DNA of 64,000 nucleotides from Myxocyprinus asiaticus (lineage: Eukaryota > Chordata > Actinopteri > Cypriniformes > Catostomidae): the NCBI RefSeq assembly GCF_019703515.2, contig NC_059365.1, forward strand, positions 37,157,501 to 37,221,500, given 5' to 3'. Below, in pieces: positions 36,255 to 49,351 of this stretch. Each line of letters starts with the position of its first letter. Position 1 is the first letter of the stretch. The notes under the pieces were generated by a model. The model was not told the origin of the DNA and ran no database searches. It was given only the letters and a program-made list of their open reading frames with translations. The position numbers and the translations under genes are program-made.

Positions 36255-37880
36255 AGGGGTGGGAATTATTTGTAAATCTGGTGGCTTGTGGAAAGAAACA
36301 GTTATTTTTGTCTGGTGATCCTAGTTTGCACACTCTGGTATTGTCTGTTTGATGGCATTAGCTATGAGACTTGAAGAGCTGAGGGTAGGAAGGGTCTTTG
36401 AAGACGTTAAATGCTCTCCTGTAGACTCTCTTGTGGTAGATGTCATGTAGTGATGGCAGGGCTGTACTAGTGATGGACTGTGCAGTTTTAACCACACGCC
36501 GAAGTGCTTTGCGAGCTTGGACATAGGAGTTGCCATTCCAAACAGTAATACAGCTGCTGAGTATGCTCTCAATGGTGCACCTGTAGAAGTTACTGAGTAT
36601 TTTAGATGTCATGCCAAATTTCCTCAGTCTTCTCATAAAATAGAGCTGCTGTTGTGCCTTTATTTCGTGTGTGATGTTGAGTGACCAGGTGAGATCCTCA
36701 CTGATGTGAACACCAAGAAACTGCTCACCCTCTCCACCTCAGCATCTAAAATGAAAAGTGGCCTGTGGATCGCCTTTATCTCATGTTGACAATCATCATC
36801 ACTGATGTTCAGGAGGGGGTTGTTTTTCTCACACCAAACTGCCAGGTCTGCCACTCCCATCCTTATTCCCAGTGATGAGACATTTTATGGTGGTGTTGTC
36901 AGCAAACTTTATAAACATGTTGTCTACATGGGTGGTAACAGTCATGGGTGAAGAGGGTGTGAAGCATGGGGCTGAGAACACAGCCTTGAGGGGCACCGGT
37001 GTTTACAGTCAGTGTGCCGGAGTCCGGTTCACCACTCTGACGGTCCGGGGTCTGCCTGTAAGAAAGTTAAATGTCCATTGGCAGTCTGAGTATCAGAAGT
37101 TTGTGGGCCAGTTTGGTTGGAATGATTGTGTTGAAAAGTGAACTGTGGTCAGTGAAAAGCATTCTCACGTAACTATCCATATTCTGCAAGTGTGGTGGTA
37201 TACAAACTGTAAACAGTCTGATGAGTCTTGTCATTTTTGTGATCTTATAGCCCCTGATGTGCTTCAGTCCTTGTCACAGCCCAAATGTGTAATTTGTGGT
37301 GATCTTGCATTCAAGTTTATCCTGATATTTTCTTTTAGTTTCTTTTTTGAATTTCCTCAGGGCTTACTTAACTTTCTAGAGGACCTCACACCAGCAGCAT
37401 AATACTCTGTCAACAGTGAAGTTATCCTTCATGGCTGCGGTCAGAACAGTCTTAAAGTTTGCACTCACTCTCCTCAGTCCACACTTTGATGGTCTTACTC
37501 ACTGGGGCAGCCTGTTTAAGTAACTGTCTGTATGCTGGGTATAGAAACAATGAGATATGGTCGGAGAGGCCAAATTGGGGGCGTGGGGCAGTTTTGTAGG
37601 CTCCAAGAATGTTACTGCAGATGTTATCAAGAGTGTTTTTCTCTCTGGTGGGAACATCAGTGTGTTGGTAATACTTTGGGAAGACAGTTTGCAGATTACA
37701 ATGATTAAAGTCCCCAGCGATGATGAATGCAGCATCATGCGCACTTACAGTGTCGTAAACAAGACCTAGCACTGCTGGTGCATTAGCATGTGGTGGAATG
37801 TAAACAGCCGCAACAAAGACCACAGAAAGTTCCCTGGGTAAATAGAAGGTCTGCATTTCACCAGCAGCAGTTCTTCATCG
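36255..37880 (-). mobile_element. L2/CR1-like LINE, degenerate
   Basis: Read on the minus strand, three parts are recognisable in order. The first is an apurinic endonuclease end (AAVYIPPHANA, IIAGDFNHCNL, NTLDNICSNI, FGLSDHISLFL) at 37452-37856. The second is a reverse-transcriptase stretch with TGAPQGCVLSP near 36990 and ADLAVWCEKNNPLLN at 36700-36860. The third is the C-terminal block MRRLRKFGM, FYRCTIESILSSCITVWNGN at 36358-36636. Most of the early reverse-transcriptase palm is missing and the frame shifts several times. GDFNH and SDH are catalytic endonuclease motifs. The order and motifs point to the L2 clade. It is a dead copy in pcgf3 intron 1. Confidence 0.8.
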
Positions 37881-38296
37881 AGTGAACCACGCATTGTTGA
37901 CACAAATTCATACAGATTGGGTAGACTTAAAGTTCATTTGGGTGCATATTACCAATGCCCAGTAAAGTTTGTGTGTCATAAGTTATAATTGCACAGCAGT
38001 AGCAGAGATTATAAAACAAAACTGTAGTGAATAAATACAGCAAAATGTGCTGATCACGGGAGGAGTAGGCTACACAAAGACGTCAGCCATGGTGGGCGCC
38101 ATCTTATTTTACCCATCTTATTTAATTGGTAGTGATTTGTTTACACTAAAGGAGTTTTGGTGGTCTGGAGTGTTTGAGAAATGTTGACATGCAGCATTTT
38201 TCACAAAGAAGTTCACAAAGAAAATTAAAGTTGGGGCTGTGGCCTATTGGCAAGCACATGTACACAAGACACATTTTGCTTAGGTGCTCAAGTGGT

Positions 38297-38321
38297 CATC
38301 CATCCATCCATCCATCCATCC
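38297..38321. repeat. (ATCC)n microsatellite
   Basis: Six tetranucleotide units, catccatccatcc. Confidence 0.9.
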
Positions 38322-38465
38322 GATTTTATATCTTGTTTGGCCTTTTTTAAAATATCCTCAAAGTTTTCTAGGAAAGACTCGGAAATTATGTTAATGTGTC
38401 TGTAAAGCTGTAAATAAATTAAGTCAGTCTGACTTAAAAAAAAGATCCTTTCTAGCTGCAATTTG

Positions 38466-38498
<33 letters not shown>

Positions 38499-38608
38499 GT
38501 TTAAAGAAAACATTATGGAAAAAGACTGGAGGGACAGATTCTTTTTCCCTGCAGATATTTTTTGTATAAATGCATGTGAATAAATAAATGTCTGTGTGTT
38601 TTTTGCAG

Positions 38609-38712
38609 CTGTGTGAAGCAGAGCACAGGATGCAGAGTTAACACCACCCTGTGTCTCCCAGAAGAAGCCCGGCTGCCAGACCTTCAGCAGTAGACACATG
38701 GCGGCATTAGGG
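38609..38712 (+). CDS. pcgf3: pcgf3 exon with upstream start codon
   Basis: A polypyrimidine tract and tttttgcag precede this 104-base exon, and GTAAGC follows it. It holds an ATG at 38698 followed by GCG GCA TTA GGG (MAALG). Splicing to the acceptor at 44412 gives [13 protein letters not shown] in one uninterrupted frame. Thus the usual PCGF3 start (MLTRK) is preceded by eight extra codons. An in-frame TGA at 38614 closes the frame upstream. The context of the 38698 ATG is fair (C at -3, G at +4). The exon is at least 5' untranslated sequence and possibly encodes an alternative amino terminus. Confidence 0.75.
38630..38641 (+). promoter_or_regulatory. four-codon upstream ORF in pcgf3 leader
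   Basis: ATG CAG AGT TAA lies 57 bases before the ATG at 38698, in another frame. Such minimal uORFs commonly reduce or condition translation of the main frame. Its use depends on the transcript actually carrying this exon. Confidence 0.5.
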
Positions 38713-38852
38713 GTAAGCGCCTCACTTCCAGTCTGCTGTGTGTGATTCATTTTGAAAAAGGATTTTCTTTTCTTTTTTGAGTGTTTTTTCATTTATACTC
38801 TAATAAGAAAGGAATGAGCAAAATATTAAATAAAATCAATAACTGTGGCAAT

Positions 38853-40001
38853 TAGGGCTGTGCCAGTACAATCAAATAACGATCTATCGCAACACTTTTT
38901 CGCACAATATTGCATTGACACTTTAGGTCCATATATCGATATTTATATTCACTATTTGTGTTTTCATATCACGTCCAGCATTTCAATAAAAAGGTAAGTC
39001 ATCTAAATAAGTGCAAACTCATAGCGGCGTTCCTCATTGCTGTCAAAGACGCTTCTATGAGGTGCAAGAGAGACAAAACTGAGCCCGTTTCTCTCACGAA
39101 CACGTTCTCTCACACGTTTGGCTGTTAAGCTGAGCAAAAATGTAGATTTTCTGCTTAATCGCAATCTTCATTTAAACAATCCCTCTGTCAATTCTTAAAA
39201 TTCCAAGATCGCTCTCTTTCTATCTGCACCCCTCTACAGTGCTCGTTAATCACTCGCATATGCAGCAAAAAATGTGTTTGAGAGGTATAATGGCGAAGAA
39301 ATTCAGCACTGAGATCTTTTCAATGTTAAGTAAAAGTTTTGACCATGTAATGTGTGTCCAAAGACGAGATCCACACAATCCATTTGTCATTGAATAATGT
39401 CTCTTTTAATACCCTTTCTGTTTAATATTATTTTCTACAGTCAGTTATTGATCAAAAACAACAAAAGAAAGATTTAATTCTTATCACACATAGCACGTAT
39501 GCTGTAAAGATGCCATTCGACCAAAACAAACACTTCTGACAAATTCCCTGCTGCTGGTCTTAAAGAGACAGTGCTGTTTTAGTGCTTGTTCTACATATCT
39601 ATGTACATACTTGGAAATAGTACAAATTAGGCATGTAAACAACAAACATCTAACAATTTCATGTGCATATGCAATTTCAAGACATATTTATTGATGGAAT
39701 ACTACATAGACTTCATACTGAATTATGAAAAACTAATTTAGCAAGTTAGAATTTCCCCTGTATAATTAATAACAGCATTAGCTGAAAGAGAATTTATTTT
39801 ATATTGTATGTCAACAAAATGAACATTATAACTGAAATACACCCAAATAAATTGGTATTAAAATCTTGTGAATCGAAATCATGATATCATGATGTATCAT
39901 GATATATTGAATCAGTACATATGTAGCATGATGTATCGCGATATATCAGGTGGTGTGTATCGCAATTCGTATCGTGAGGTGGCTGCCGAAACTCGGCCCT
40001 A
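38853..40001. mobile_element. hAT element, 1.15 kb, in pcgf3 intron
   Basis: It begins tagggctgtgccagtacaat and ends gccgaaactcggccctA. It is flanked by gtggcaat (38845-38852) and ctggcaat (40002-40009), one mismatch. The interior shares long stretches with 55813-56796 (for example gacgagatccacacaatcc). Its right part is built of atcatgatat-type palindromes. No transposase. Confidence 0.88.
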
Positions 40002-40029
40002 CTGGCAATATGATCCATTGTATGCCATT

Positions 40030-40330
40030 CCAATCTATCCTAGAGATTATGTTCTGTTTTATCCTAAAGAATCTGTTTTGTTCTATCCTAGAGTTTCTAT
40101 TCTGTTCTATCCTAAAAAAAAATCTGTTCTGTTCATTCCTAAATATTCAGATTTATTCTGTCCTAAAGATTCTGTTCTGTTCTATCCTAAAGATTTTGTT
40201 CTCTTCTATTCTATTCTGAAGTTTCTGTTTTGTTCTTCTATGCTAAAGATTCTGATCTGTTCTGGTTGTTTGTTATTTAATTCTGTTCTATTATTTGATT
40301 TCTGTTCTATTGAATTCTGTTGTGTTTTAT
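40030..40330. repeat. degenerate minisatellite (unit like ctgttctatcctaaagattc)
   Basis: About ten imperfect units of roughly 25-30 bases, each close to tctgttctatcctaaagat. They begin just right of the hAT. An open frame through it only translates the repeat (FYPKDSVL-like units), so it is not called as a gene. Confidence 0.85.
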
Positions 40331-41240
40331 GAGACTGCTATGAGATCTGTGTTTAAAAAAGCACTGCTGATAGAAATCCAGTACTGTCTCCATGAAGATT
40401 GTGTAGTGTGAAAGCTCTATTTTAATATTTGGATTTAACAGTCCCCCCACCCTTTCCAAATGCATTTAGGCTCAGGGCTAAATGAATGGTTTTGAAGCTC
40501 CAACTTTTATTGAAGGCCACTAATATGAGAGTGTAATATTCAGTGCAGCACATGGCCGTGTTCTGTGTCCTCATTTGACTGCAGAGCAGCGATTGTGTTA
40601 TTGCAACATGGCTGATGGCAGAATTCATGACTGTAGCTTTGAAAGTCTAGTGTAGGGAAATGCCATAGCATACAGCATCTGTAATTCACTTTGTATGCTT
40701 GCAAGGCATTTTCTTCTACAACATTTTCTACAAGCTTTTCTGCATTTAGCATGTCCATTTAACATACTTAATTTCATACTTATTCCAGATAGGTATGATA
40801 TGTATGTATGTATAATTTAAGTATTCAAGCCATATTTCTACATCATTACGTGACACCAAGTTAAGCATGTGGGAACCACAACCCAAGTGAGGGGGAAGAG
40901 TAAAATCTTTATCTGAATGGAAGGAGAGAGCCTGGCCGATATCTGTGAATGAAATGAATCCGACTATATTGTTTAGCAGGTTTATACATTCTGAAGGCTT
41001 TTAGGGAATTTGATCCAATGCACCTCTATTTCGCTTGCAATCACATCATATGTACAGTATGGCTTCCCTTAATTATTTTACAGGCTATGCCAACATTTTC
41101 ACGGCTAAAAAAAAAAAAACACAGGGTTAATTCAACGGTTTGTCATCCCAAGGAAGCTTTTATTATGACTAGTCCAAATGTCTGCGATTGTGGAGACATA
41201 CTCAAATGTCTTTTAAGTTCAGACTCTATGTCAGCATAAC
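40331..41240. other. pcgf3 intron segment
   Basis: No recognised feature. Confidence 0.35.
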
Positions 41241-41242
41241 AT

Positions 41243-41560
41243 TTATCCAAATACCGTGCATCTGCCTGTCACGGGAATCTTCGTGGCTATGTCTCTAAAT
41301 GACTGCAACTCCGCAGTCATTTCCTCCACCCCATATGTTGCTACAGCTCTCTTTATCTGCTCGGGAGTTACCTTCCCTCCCGATCCTGAACAAAAATCCA
41401 GTCTGGCTTGTTTAGGTGAGGTTGGACCGCTTTCTTCATAGGCACTGGAATCCTCCTTAGCAATGAGTTTTGCCATAGAATGCTTTCTGTTTAGGTGCTT
41501 TGACATATCGAGTTAAGAGTGATAGAATGTTTTGCATTTAACAGTAAGATTTTTGTTTTT
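41243..41560 (-). pseudogene. BED-finger hAT transposase, N-terminal fragment
   Basis: The minus strand reads CKTFYHS, a stop, then MSKHLNRKH. This resembles the second half of a BED zinc finger (Cys ... His-x4-His). An acidic/serine linker follows (SAYEESGPTSPKQARLD), then VTPEQIKRAVATYGVEEM. BED fingers of this kind begin many hAT transposases and ZBED proteins. The piece stops after about 90 residues, has a stop inside the finger, and has no catalytic region nearby. It is a decayed fragment. Confidence 0.6.
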
Positions 41561-42139
41561 ATGTTCAATGAAATCTAAATAATGTCTGTATTTCCATTTG
41601 AAGAAACAACCACACTCCTCAGTGTCCATTGCCTGATAGCACATGTACATAACCCAGACATCTTTTTGATGTGTGTGTTTAAATCTGGAAGATGTATAGT
41701 TTACGTTGTTTACTCATCTGCATATAAGCCGTATGTCAATAAGTATGTCTCAGATGTCAATAAGACATTCAGCAGATTTCTTTGAGACTTTTATTTTTGA
41801 GAATGTTTGTAATTATGATCTTTTAAAGATGTTTAGCAGATGTTAATTAGATTTTGAAGCTTTCCAGATGAAAAGATCTAAAACACACATCTCACAGATG
41901 TACTGTGCTATCTGGGTTGTAACACATCATTCACTCATCTGCCATTGCCTCGATGCGTATCCTCTATGGTGGTTCGTTAGAGTGCATGTTCATTAGCTGA
42001 CATAGCAATGCAAATAGAAGTACTTGCATAGGAACGTACAGTAATTCATTATTGTCTTAGCAGTATGTGTAATCAGAGTAACCTAATTTTATCCATGTCA
42101 GTAATTGTAATCAGATTACATACATTTAAAGTGCAACAC
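41561..42139. other. pcgf3 intron segment
   Basis: No recognised element or gene. Confidence 0.35.
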
Positions 42140-42973
42140 TTTACATTATTGACCAAACTGGTATCAGAAAAAGAGAGAAAAGTCAGCCCTTATGTACCCC
42201 AGAACAATCAATCAATATACATCACATGATTAACCACAGATAAACACTAGAAAATGTTGTGATGCCTCAACGTGCACAAAGAGAATAAATAATCAATCTA
42301 AAGACCACCAAAAAATGCAAACCAGAAAAATAATAATAATAAAAAAAAAGAAATTATAATAGTGAATCATGGTAACAAAAATAACAAAAACAAATAGTAT
42401 TAATTATAATAATAATAACATAGATAGATAGATTACGAATAACACAAAGTATATACAAAAACAATCAAAATCCAGAGGCAAAAAACAGGTTAAGATACCA
42501 TCAGGACATGGGGCAAAGGAAAAGGTGAAAACCCAATCAATGCACAAATGAACGTCCTTGTACACCGACAACCCCTACTGCAGACTATTTTTATTACAGC
42601 TAGACTATACTGCACAGAAAATAAATAAGAAATATTTAAGAAATTAGATAAATGTTAGAGATAGGGATGAATGTCTAAGGCCTTTAGGTGCTATAGTATC
42701 TAGAGTGGAAATCCAATAGGTTTCACGCCTTAAAAGCAAATTATTAATGTCACCTCCCCTACGAAGACACTTCACTGATTCTATACCGATATACTGTGGG
42801 AATGGAATGTCTTAAAGCAGCAAAATGCTGTGCTACCGGACTCTTAGAGTCTTGATGCCTAAAAGCACTTCGATGTTCGCAGATACGGGTTTTAAGAGGT
42901 CTATTGGTTGTTATATTGGTAAAACCAGTAGACCTCTTAAAACCTGTATCTCTGAACATCAAAGTGCTATTAG

Positions 42974-43748
<775 letters not shown>

Positions 43749-43749
43749 G

Positions 43750-43874
<125 letters not shown>

Positions 43875-44337
43875 TAATATTATTAATAATAATAATTATT
43901 ATTATTAATACTATTTGTTTTTGTTCTCATTTTTGTTCTCATGATTCACCATTATTATATATTTTTATTTTTAATGTATTTTTTAAATTATTTTTCTGGT
44001 TAATCATTTGATATATATTGATTGATTGTTCTGGGGTACATAAGGGCTGATCTTTGAATGGTTTTATTGTCTGATGAAGAGCCGTGGGCTCGAAACATCA
44101 CCTTAGGTGAGAACATTAAAATAAATATTTCTGATTTTGGAGCCGTGGTGTGCCGACTTTTCACGCTTTACCGCACTGCATTATCACAAAATGTAATTAG
44201 AACACTACTTTGTAATGCATTACTGCCAACACTGGTCCTAGCAGAGTAAACACAGGTGTAGTTCATCACATTAACTATGGTCATGGTCCACTAAAATAAA
44301 ATAAAACCTTTTTTTTTTTGTCCTTTTGTTTTTTTGA

Positions 44338-45235
<898 letters not shown>

Positions 45236-45332
45236 TCTGCAGAAGCTGTTTGGTGAAATACCTGGAGGAGAACAACACGTGTCCCACATGTCGGATTGTC
45301 ATTCACCAGAGTCATCCACTGCAGTACATTGG
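45236..45332 (+). CDS. pcgf3: pcgf3 exon: second half of RING
   Basis: A 97-base exon starts after gtgtgtag and ends at GTAAGA. It completes F37 and encodes CRSCLVKYLEENNTCPTCRI followed by VIHQSHPLQYIG. Zinc ligands C38, C41, C52 and C55 complete the C3HC4 RING begun in the previous exon. This part of the RING contacts the E3 partner RING1/RNF2. The exon ends after two bases of the codon for G69. All ligands are intact, so the gene looks functional. Confidence 0.96.
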
Positions 45333-45789
45333 GTAAGACTGTACTGCAGCACACACACCCTTGCACACGTCTCAATCAATGTAATCCCCAGTACAGCCCA
45401 GCAGGGGTCCACCAAGTCACACAGATGAAGAGCGATGTCTTTGACTGTTGGGTGCTGCGTGCATGCGTGTGTTCATCGTCGCGTGTTGTGGATCCACATG
45501 GGTGTTTAAGTCAACTCCCTCCAGTTCTCTTTGTTTGAGGATAAATTATTGATGTCCAGGGTGGAGCATTTCTCTCTGTCTAGGATGTAGAAGATGCATT
45601 ATCCAAGACAAAACATCTGGTGATGTGAGCTGAATGAAATCTGTTAGAGCTACATCCCTCCACTTAGTGTCTTTTAACAAGAGTAGTTGTGTTCTGTGCC
45701 AAACCATTGGCAGTAGGTTCACAAAGGAGCTGCAGATCTGAGCCATGAGTCAGAGTAGGGCACATATAAAATAAATATTACAACCTCAT
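45333..45789 (+). other. start of the 10-kb pcgf3 intron
   Basis: No recognised element in this stretch. Confidence 0.4.
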
Positions 45790-46130
45790 GGTGTTTATTT
45801 CCTGTACAGTGCAGAATTCTGCACCCTTAGTAGGCAGAATGTTTGGGACTGATAGCTTCAGTCACAATTCACTTTCATTGCATCTTTTATTTTTTTCCAT
45901 ACAATGAAAGTGAACGGTGACTGAGTCTGTCATTATCCCTAACATCTACTTTTTTGTTCCACGGAAGAAAGACAGTCATAGAGGTTTGGAACAACATGAG
46001 ATGGAGTGAATGATAGCAGAAATTCATTTTTGAATATTGCAAATGAAAATGCTGTAATCATTTTCTCACTATCATGTTGTTCCAAACCCATATGCTGATA
46101 TTTTAACAGTGGAAAGCAAAACATTTTTTT
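45790..46130. repeat. foldback-family fragment
   Basis: Contains cactttcattgcatctttta and its complement, tacaatgaaagtgaac, close by. It also has ttccacggaagaaagacagt and ggtttggaacaacatgag, phrases shared with the family at 27130-27290 and 60290. Ends are not clear. Confidence 0.5.
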
Positions 46131-46549
46131 TAAGAGTTGCATACAACGACACTTCATAGTGACCATATTTATCAGGCTCTAAAAAATAATGTCATACGAC
46201 ATGTGCGCACGTTTCAAGTCTTCAAGTATGCCAAACCTGGCGGAATGCATCAAGGCACCTTTTTTTTTTTTTATCTTATTCAAACACAATCGGCAACGAG
46301 ATTTCAAAGCTTTAGTGTAGGATAAGATTATCATTGAATAATTACTTAAATATCACTCTATCACACCTTATACAAAGCTATTGCATGACTTAAGAATACT
46401 ATAGGGCCCGTTTCATCTTTTTTGGAGCTTGACAGCTGTGGTCACTGTGAACTGACCAAAAATACAGTTTTGGAATGACATGGTGGTGATTAAATAATGA
46501 CAATAATGAAAGAAATTTCATATTTCGGTGAAATTTAAATGAGATAAAT

Positions 46550-47550
46550 GAGTAACCGTCAGTGGACAGCCATTTTCAGGTCTCTCCAGAGATGTTTGAT
46601 TGGGTTCAAGTCCGGGCTCTGGCTGGGCCACTCAAGGACATTCACAGAGTCGTCCCTAAGCCACTCTTGCGTTGCCTTGGCTGTGTGTTTAGGGTCATTG
46701 TCCTGTTGGAAGGTGAACCTTCGACCCAGTCTGAGGTTCTGAGTGCTCTGGACCAGGTTTTCATTAAGGATATCTCCGTATTTTGCTGTGTTCAGCTTTC
46801 CTTCAACCCTGACCAGTCCCCCAGTCCCTGCCACTGAAAAACACCCCCACAGCATGATGCTACCACCACCACCATGCTTCACCGTTGGGATGGTGTTGCA
46901 CAGGTGATGAGCGGTGCCTGGTTTCCTCCAGACATGAAGTTTGGAATTGAGGCCAAACAGTTCAGTCTTCATTTCAGCAGACCAGAGAATCTTATTTATC
47001 ACAGGCTGAGAGTCCTTTAGGTGCTTTTTTATGTGTCTTGCACTGAGGAGAGGCTTCCGTCTGGCCACTCTGCCATAAAACCCAGATCTGTGGAGTGTTG
47101 CAGTGATAGCTGTCCTTCTGCAAGTTTCTCCCATCTCAACACATGATCTCTGGAGCTCAACCAGAGTGATCATCGGGTTCTTGGTCACCTCTGTTACCAA
47201 GGTCTTTCTCCTCCGATTGCTCAGTTTGGCTGGGTGGCCAGCTCTAGGAAGAGTCCAATCATGGAGGCAACTGTGCTCTTGGGAACCTTCAATGCAGCCA
47301 AAATTATTTGTAGCATTCCCCAGATCTGTGCCTCAACACAGTTCTGTCTCTGAGCTCTGCAGGCAGTTCCTTTGACCTCATGGCTTGGTTTTTGCTCTCA
47401 TAAGCATTTTCAGCTGAGACTTTAGACGTGTGTGTGCCTTTCTAAATCATGTCTAATCAATTGAATTTGCCACAGCTGGACTCCAGTCAAAGTGTAGAAA
47501 CATCTCAAAGATGATCCAGAGAAATGATCTTCTGCTGTTTTCCAGTGGAC
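46550..47550 (-). pseudogene. Tc1 transposase pseudogene, catalytic residues lost
   Basis: A 213-residue open frame (46559-47200, minus) covers the central and C-terminal transposase, with [19 protein letters not shown] and [20 protein letters not shown]. An N-terminal helix-turn-helix part follows upstream to about 47380 in other frames. The first catalytic aspartate (WSDE in relatives) reads WSAE, and the catalytic glutamate of NPIE reads NPIK. Only the middle aspartate of DD34E remains, so the product could not cut DNA. Terminal inverted repeats were not found. Confidence 0.9.
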
Positions 47551-49140
47551 TTTTTTAATAATAGGATCAACAGGGGCAGATTTTTAAAATGTATATCAAA
47601 CTTTTATTGGCTTAAACTTAAGCATACTTTGCCAATGCATTATTAGACACTATACATACAGATATGAAAAACAAATTGAATGCTGAAGTTTAATTTGCTG
47701 AGGTTTAAAATCTCAAAACTATTATTTTCTCTGACTCTGACTGGTTCAGTCTCTATCGCACACATGCTGGGGGTCTTGCACAGTTTTGCTTTTGACGCTG
47801 CGGGTTCAAATGACAGTGAGTGAGTGTTTTGGGTGATGCGAAGAGATACAGCAGCTTGCCAGTATCTCTCCCACACCTGGCTCACCACTTGCAGGCGAAG
47901 TGTCCATTCTCCCTATAATAAATTTGCTTCCGTGTTTATTATGCTGGGACATGCATCACGTTTAATGAATAAGCGTGCATTGCTCCACACAATCAGTTTC
48001 TGTGCAAGGATGTGCAGTCGAGTCCAGCATGTACTGCCTAGAAATGTATATATGCCAATTTTAGCCACAGGAAGTGGAAAAAAAGGATACCACAGCTATT
48101 CATTTTGTAATTGAGTTCAATGCATTCTTGCGCTTTGGAGCGTCTCAGTGTGGTTGCATCGTGTTTTTAACTGGTTTTCTGCATCTTTAGCCATAAACGC
48201 TGCATTTAGTTAAAAATGTTTTGTCAAGTTAAACGCAGTCTGAAACTTTGAAAACTGACTATCCCCTGCTGACTGTAACTTGCAAGAAACATGGAGGTGG
48301 TTCTTTGAGCTTGAATGCTTCAATATTAGGACAATGTCTTATTACGGAATTTACATACAGTCAGGGGGCATGATTAACTGCGTTAATTTTTTTAACACGT
48401 TATTTTTTATATAAGTAACACACTGAATTAATTAGCCAAATCACCAGACTTATTATAAATATACTTCAAGGGGGGAAAAAATGATACAAAAGTGTGGCCC
48501 CTTTAACAAATATTAATAACATTGAGTAATATACAATTTATACTGTACCATTTTTGTTTAAGTTTCAGATCAGTGGGCCTTTTTATTCAGGAAGCAGAAA
48601 CTGCTACAGAAAGATTCACAGATGTGCGCAGTGTGTAGGTGTGTGTAAAATGTTGGGCATCCATCTGTGCCCGGAGCATCGACGCTTCTGTGTCTGATGG
48701 ATTCACTTGCACGCTAGGCTGGATGCCAGCTCTTTCATAATTGTCATTTAGCTGCATAGAAGCTTGCGGTCGTGCTCTAATGAGAAACAATTTCCAAACA
48801 CATTAAATATTCACCTTAATCCCAGTGCTACCTCGCTGCCTTTTGAATGGGGCGGAAAAGAGAAGCACCATCCCTGCTGGCAGATGAAAGCAGTGCGAAT
48901 ATGTGGTATGAGAGAAGCAGACAATATAAGGGTTTTGGGTCAGTTGCATTACGATGCGCAGCATCAAACTAGCGCGTCTCCCCTTGAATGATTAATGTGA
49001 CCTCAGTTTAACACCCTGGTATTTATGAGCCACATTGTTTGATCATGAATAAAAACTGGACTTGTCTGAATTACAACAGTGGCGGTTCATTGTTTAATCT
49101 CTCACACTAACACAATCATACACACAGGGTCCAAAATTTA
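47551..49140. other. pcgf3 intron segment with one dispersed repeat
   Basis: 48110-48440 resembles 3340-3780, the interior of the hAT at 2975 (gcgtctcagtgtggttgcat, gtcaagttaaacgcagtctg), but has no clear ends. The rest shows nothing recognised. Confidence 0.45.
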
Positions 49141-49160
49141 CTTTTTTTTTTTTGCACGCC

Positions 49161-49289
49161 AATGGCAAGTGGATTGAGAACATTTACCAACCATAAAAAG
49201 TTCTTATCATCCATGAAAATTCAAAATGCAGTTTCATGGATGATAAGAAATGTTTATGGTTGGTAAATGTTCTCAATCCACTTGCCATT
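49161..49289. repeat. near-perfect hairpin, 58-bp arms, 13-base loop
   Basis: The left arm (49161-49218) begins aatggcaagtggattgagaa. The right arm (49232-49289) is its complement except for two or three positions near the ataaaaagttctt segment. A 13-base spacer lies between. A poly-T run precedes it, and an AT-rich tract leading into a (TA)n microsatellite follows. It could be a MITE or an inverted duplication; transcribed, it would fold into a long stem. Confidence 0.95.
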
Positions 49290-49293
49290 TTTA

Positions 49294-49301
<8 letters not shown>

Positions 49302-49345
<44 letters not shown>
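49302..49345. repeat. (TA)n microsatellite
   Basis: About 22 TA units directly left of the Tc1 insertion. The target TA of that Tc1 was probably in this run. Confidence 0.9.

Positions 49346-49349
<4 letters not shown>

Positions 49350-49351
<2 letters not shown>

Noticed and set aside
38424..38792. 122-codon minus-strand frame overlapping a pcgf3 exon
   Set aside because: It is the antisense of the exon at 38609-38712 plus a poly-T tract (poly-lysine), with no family likeness.
39868..40332. 154-codon open frame with FYPKDSVL-like repeats
   Set aside because: It is the translation of a degenerate minisatellite plus the end of a hAT.
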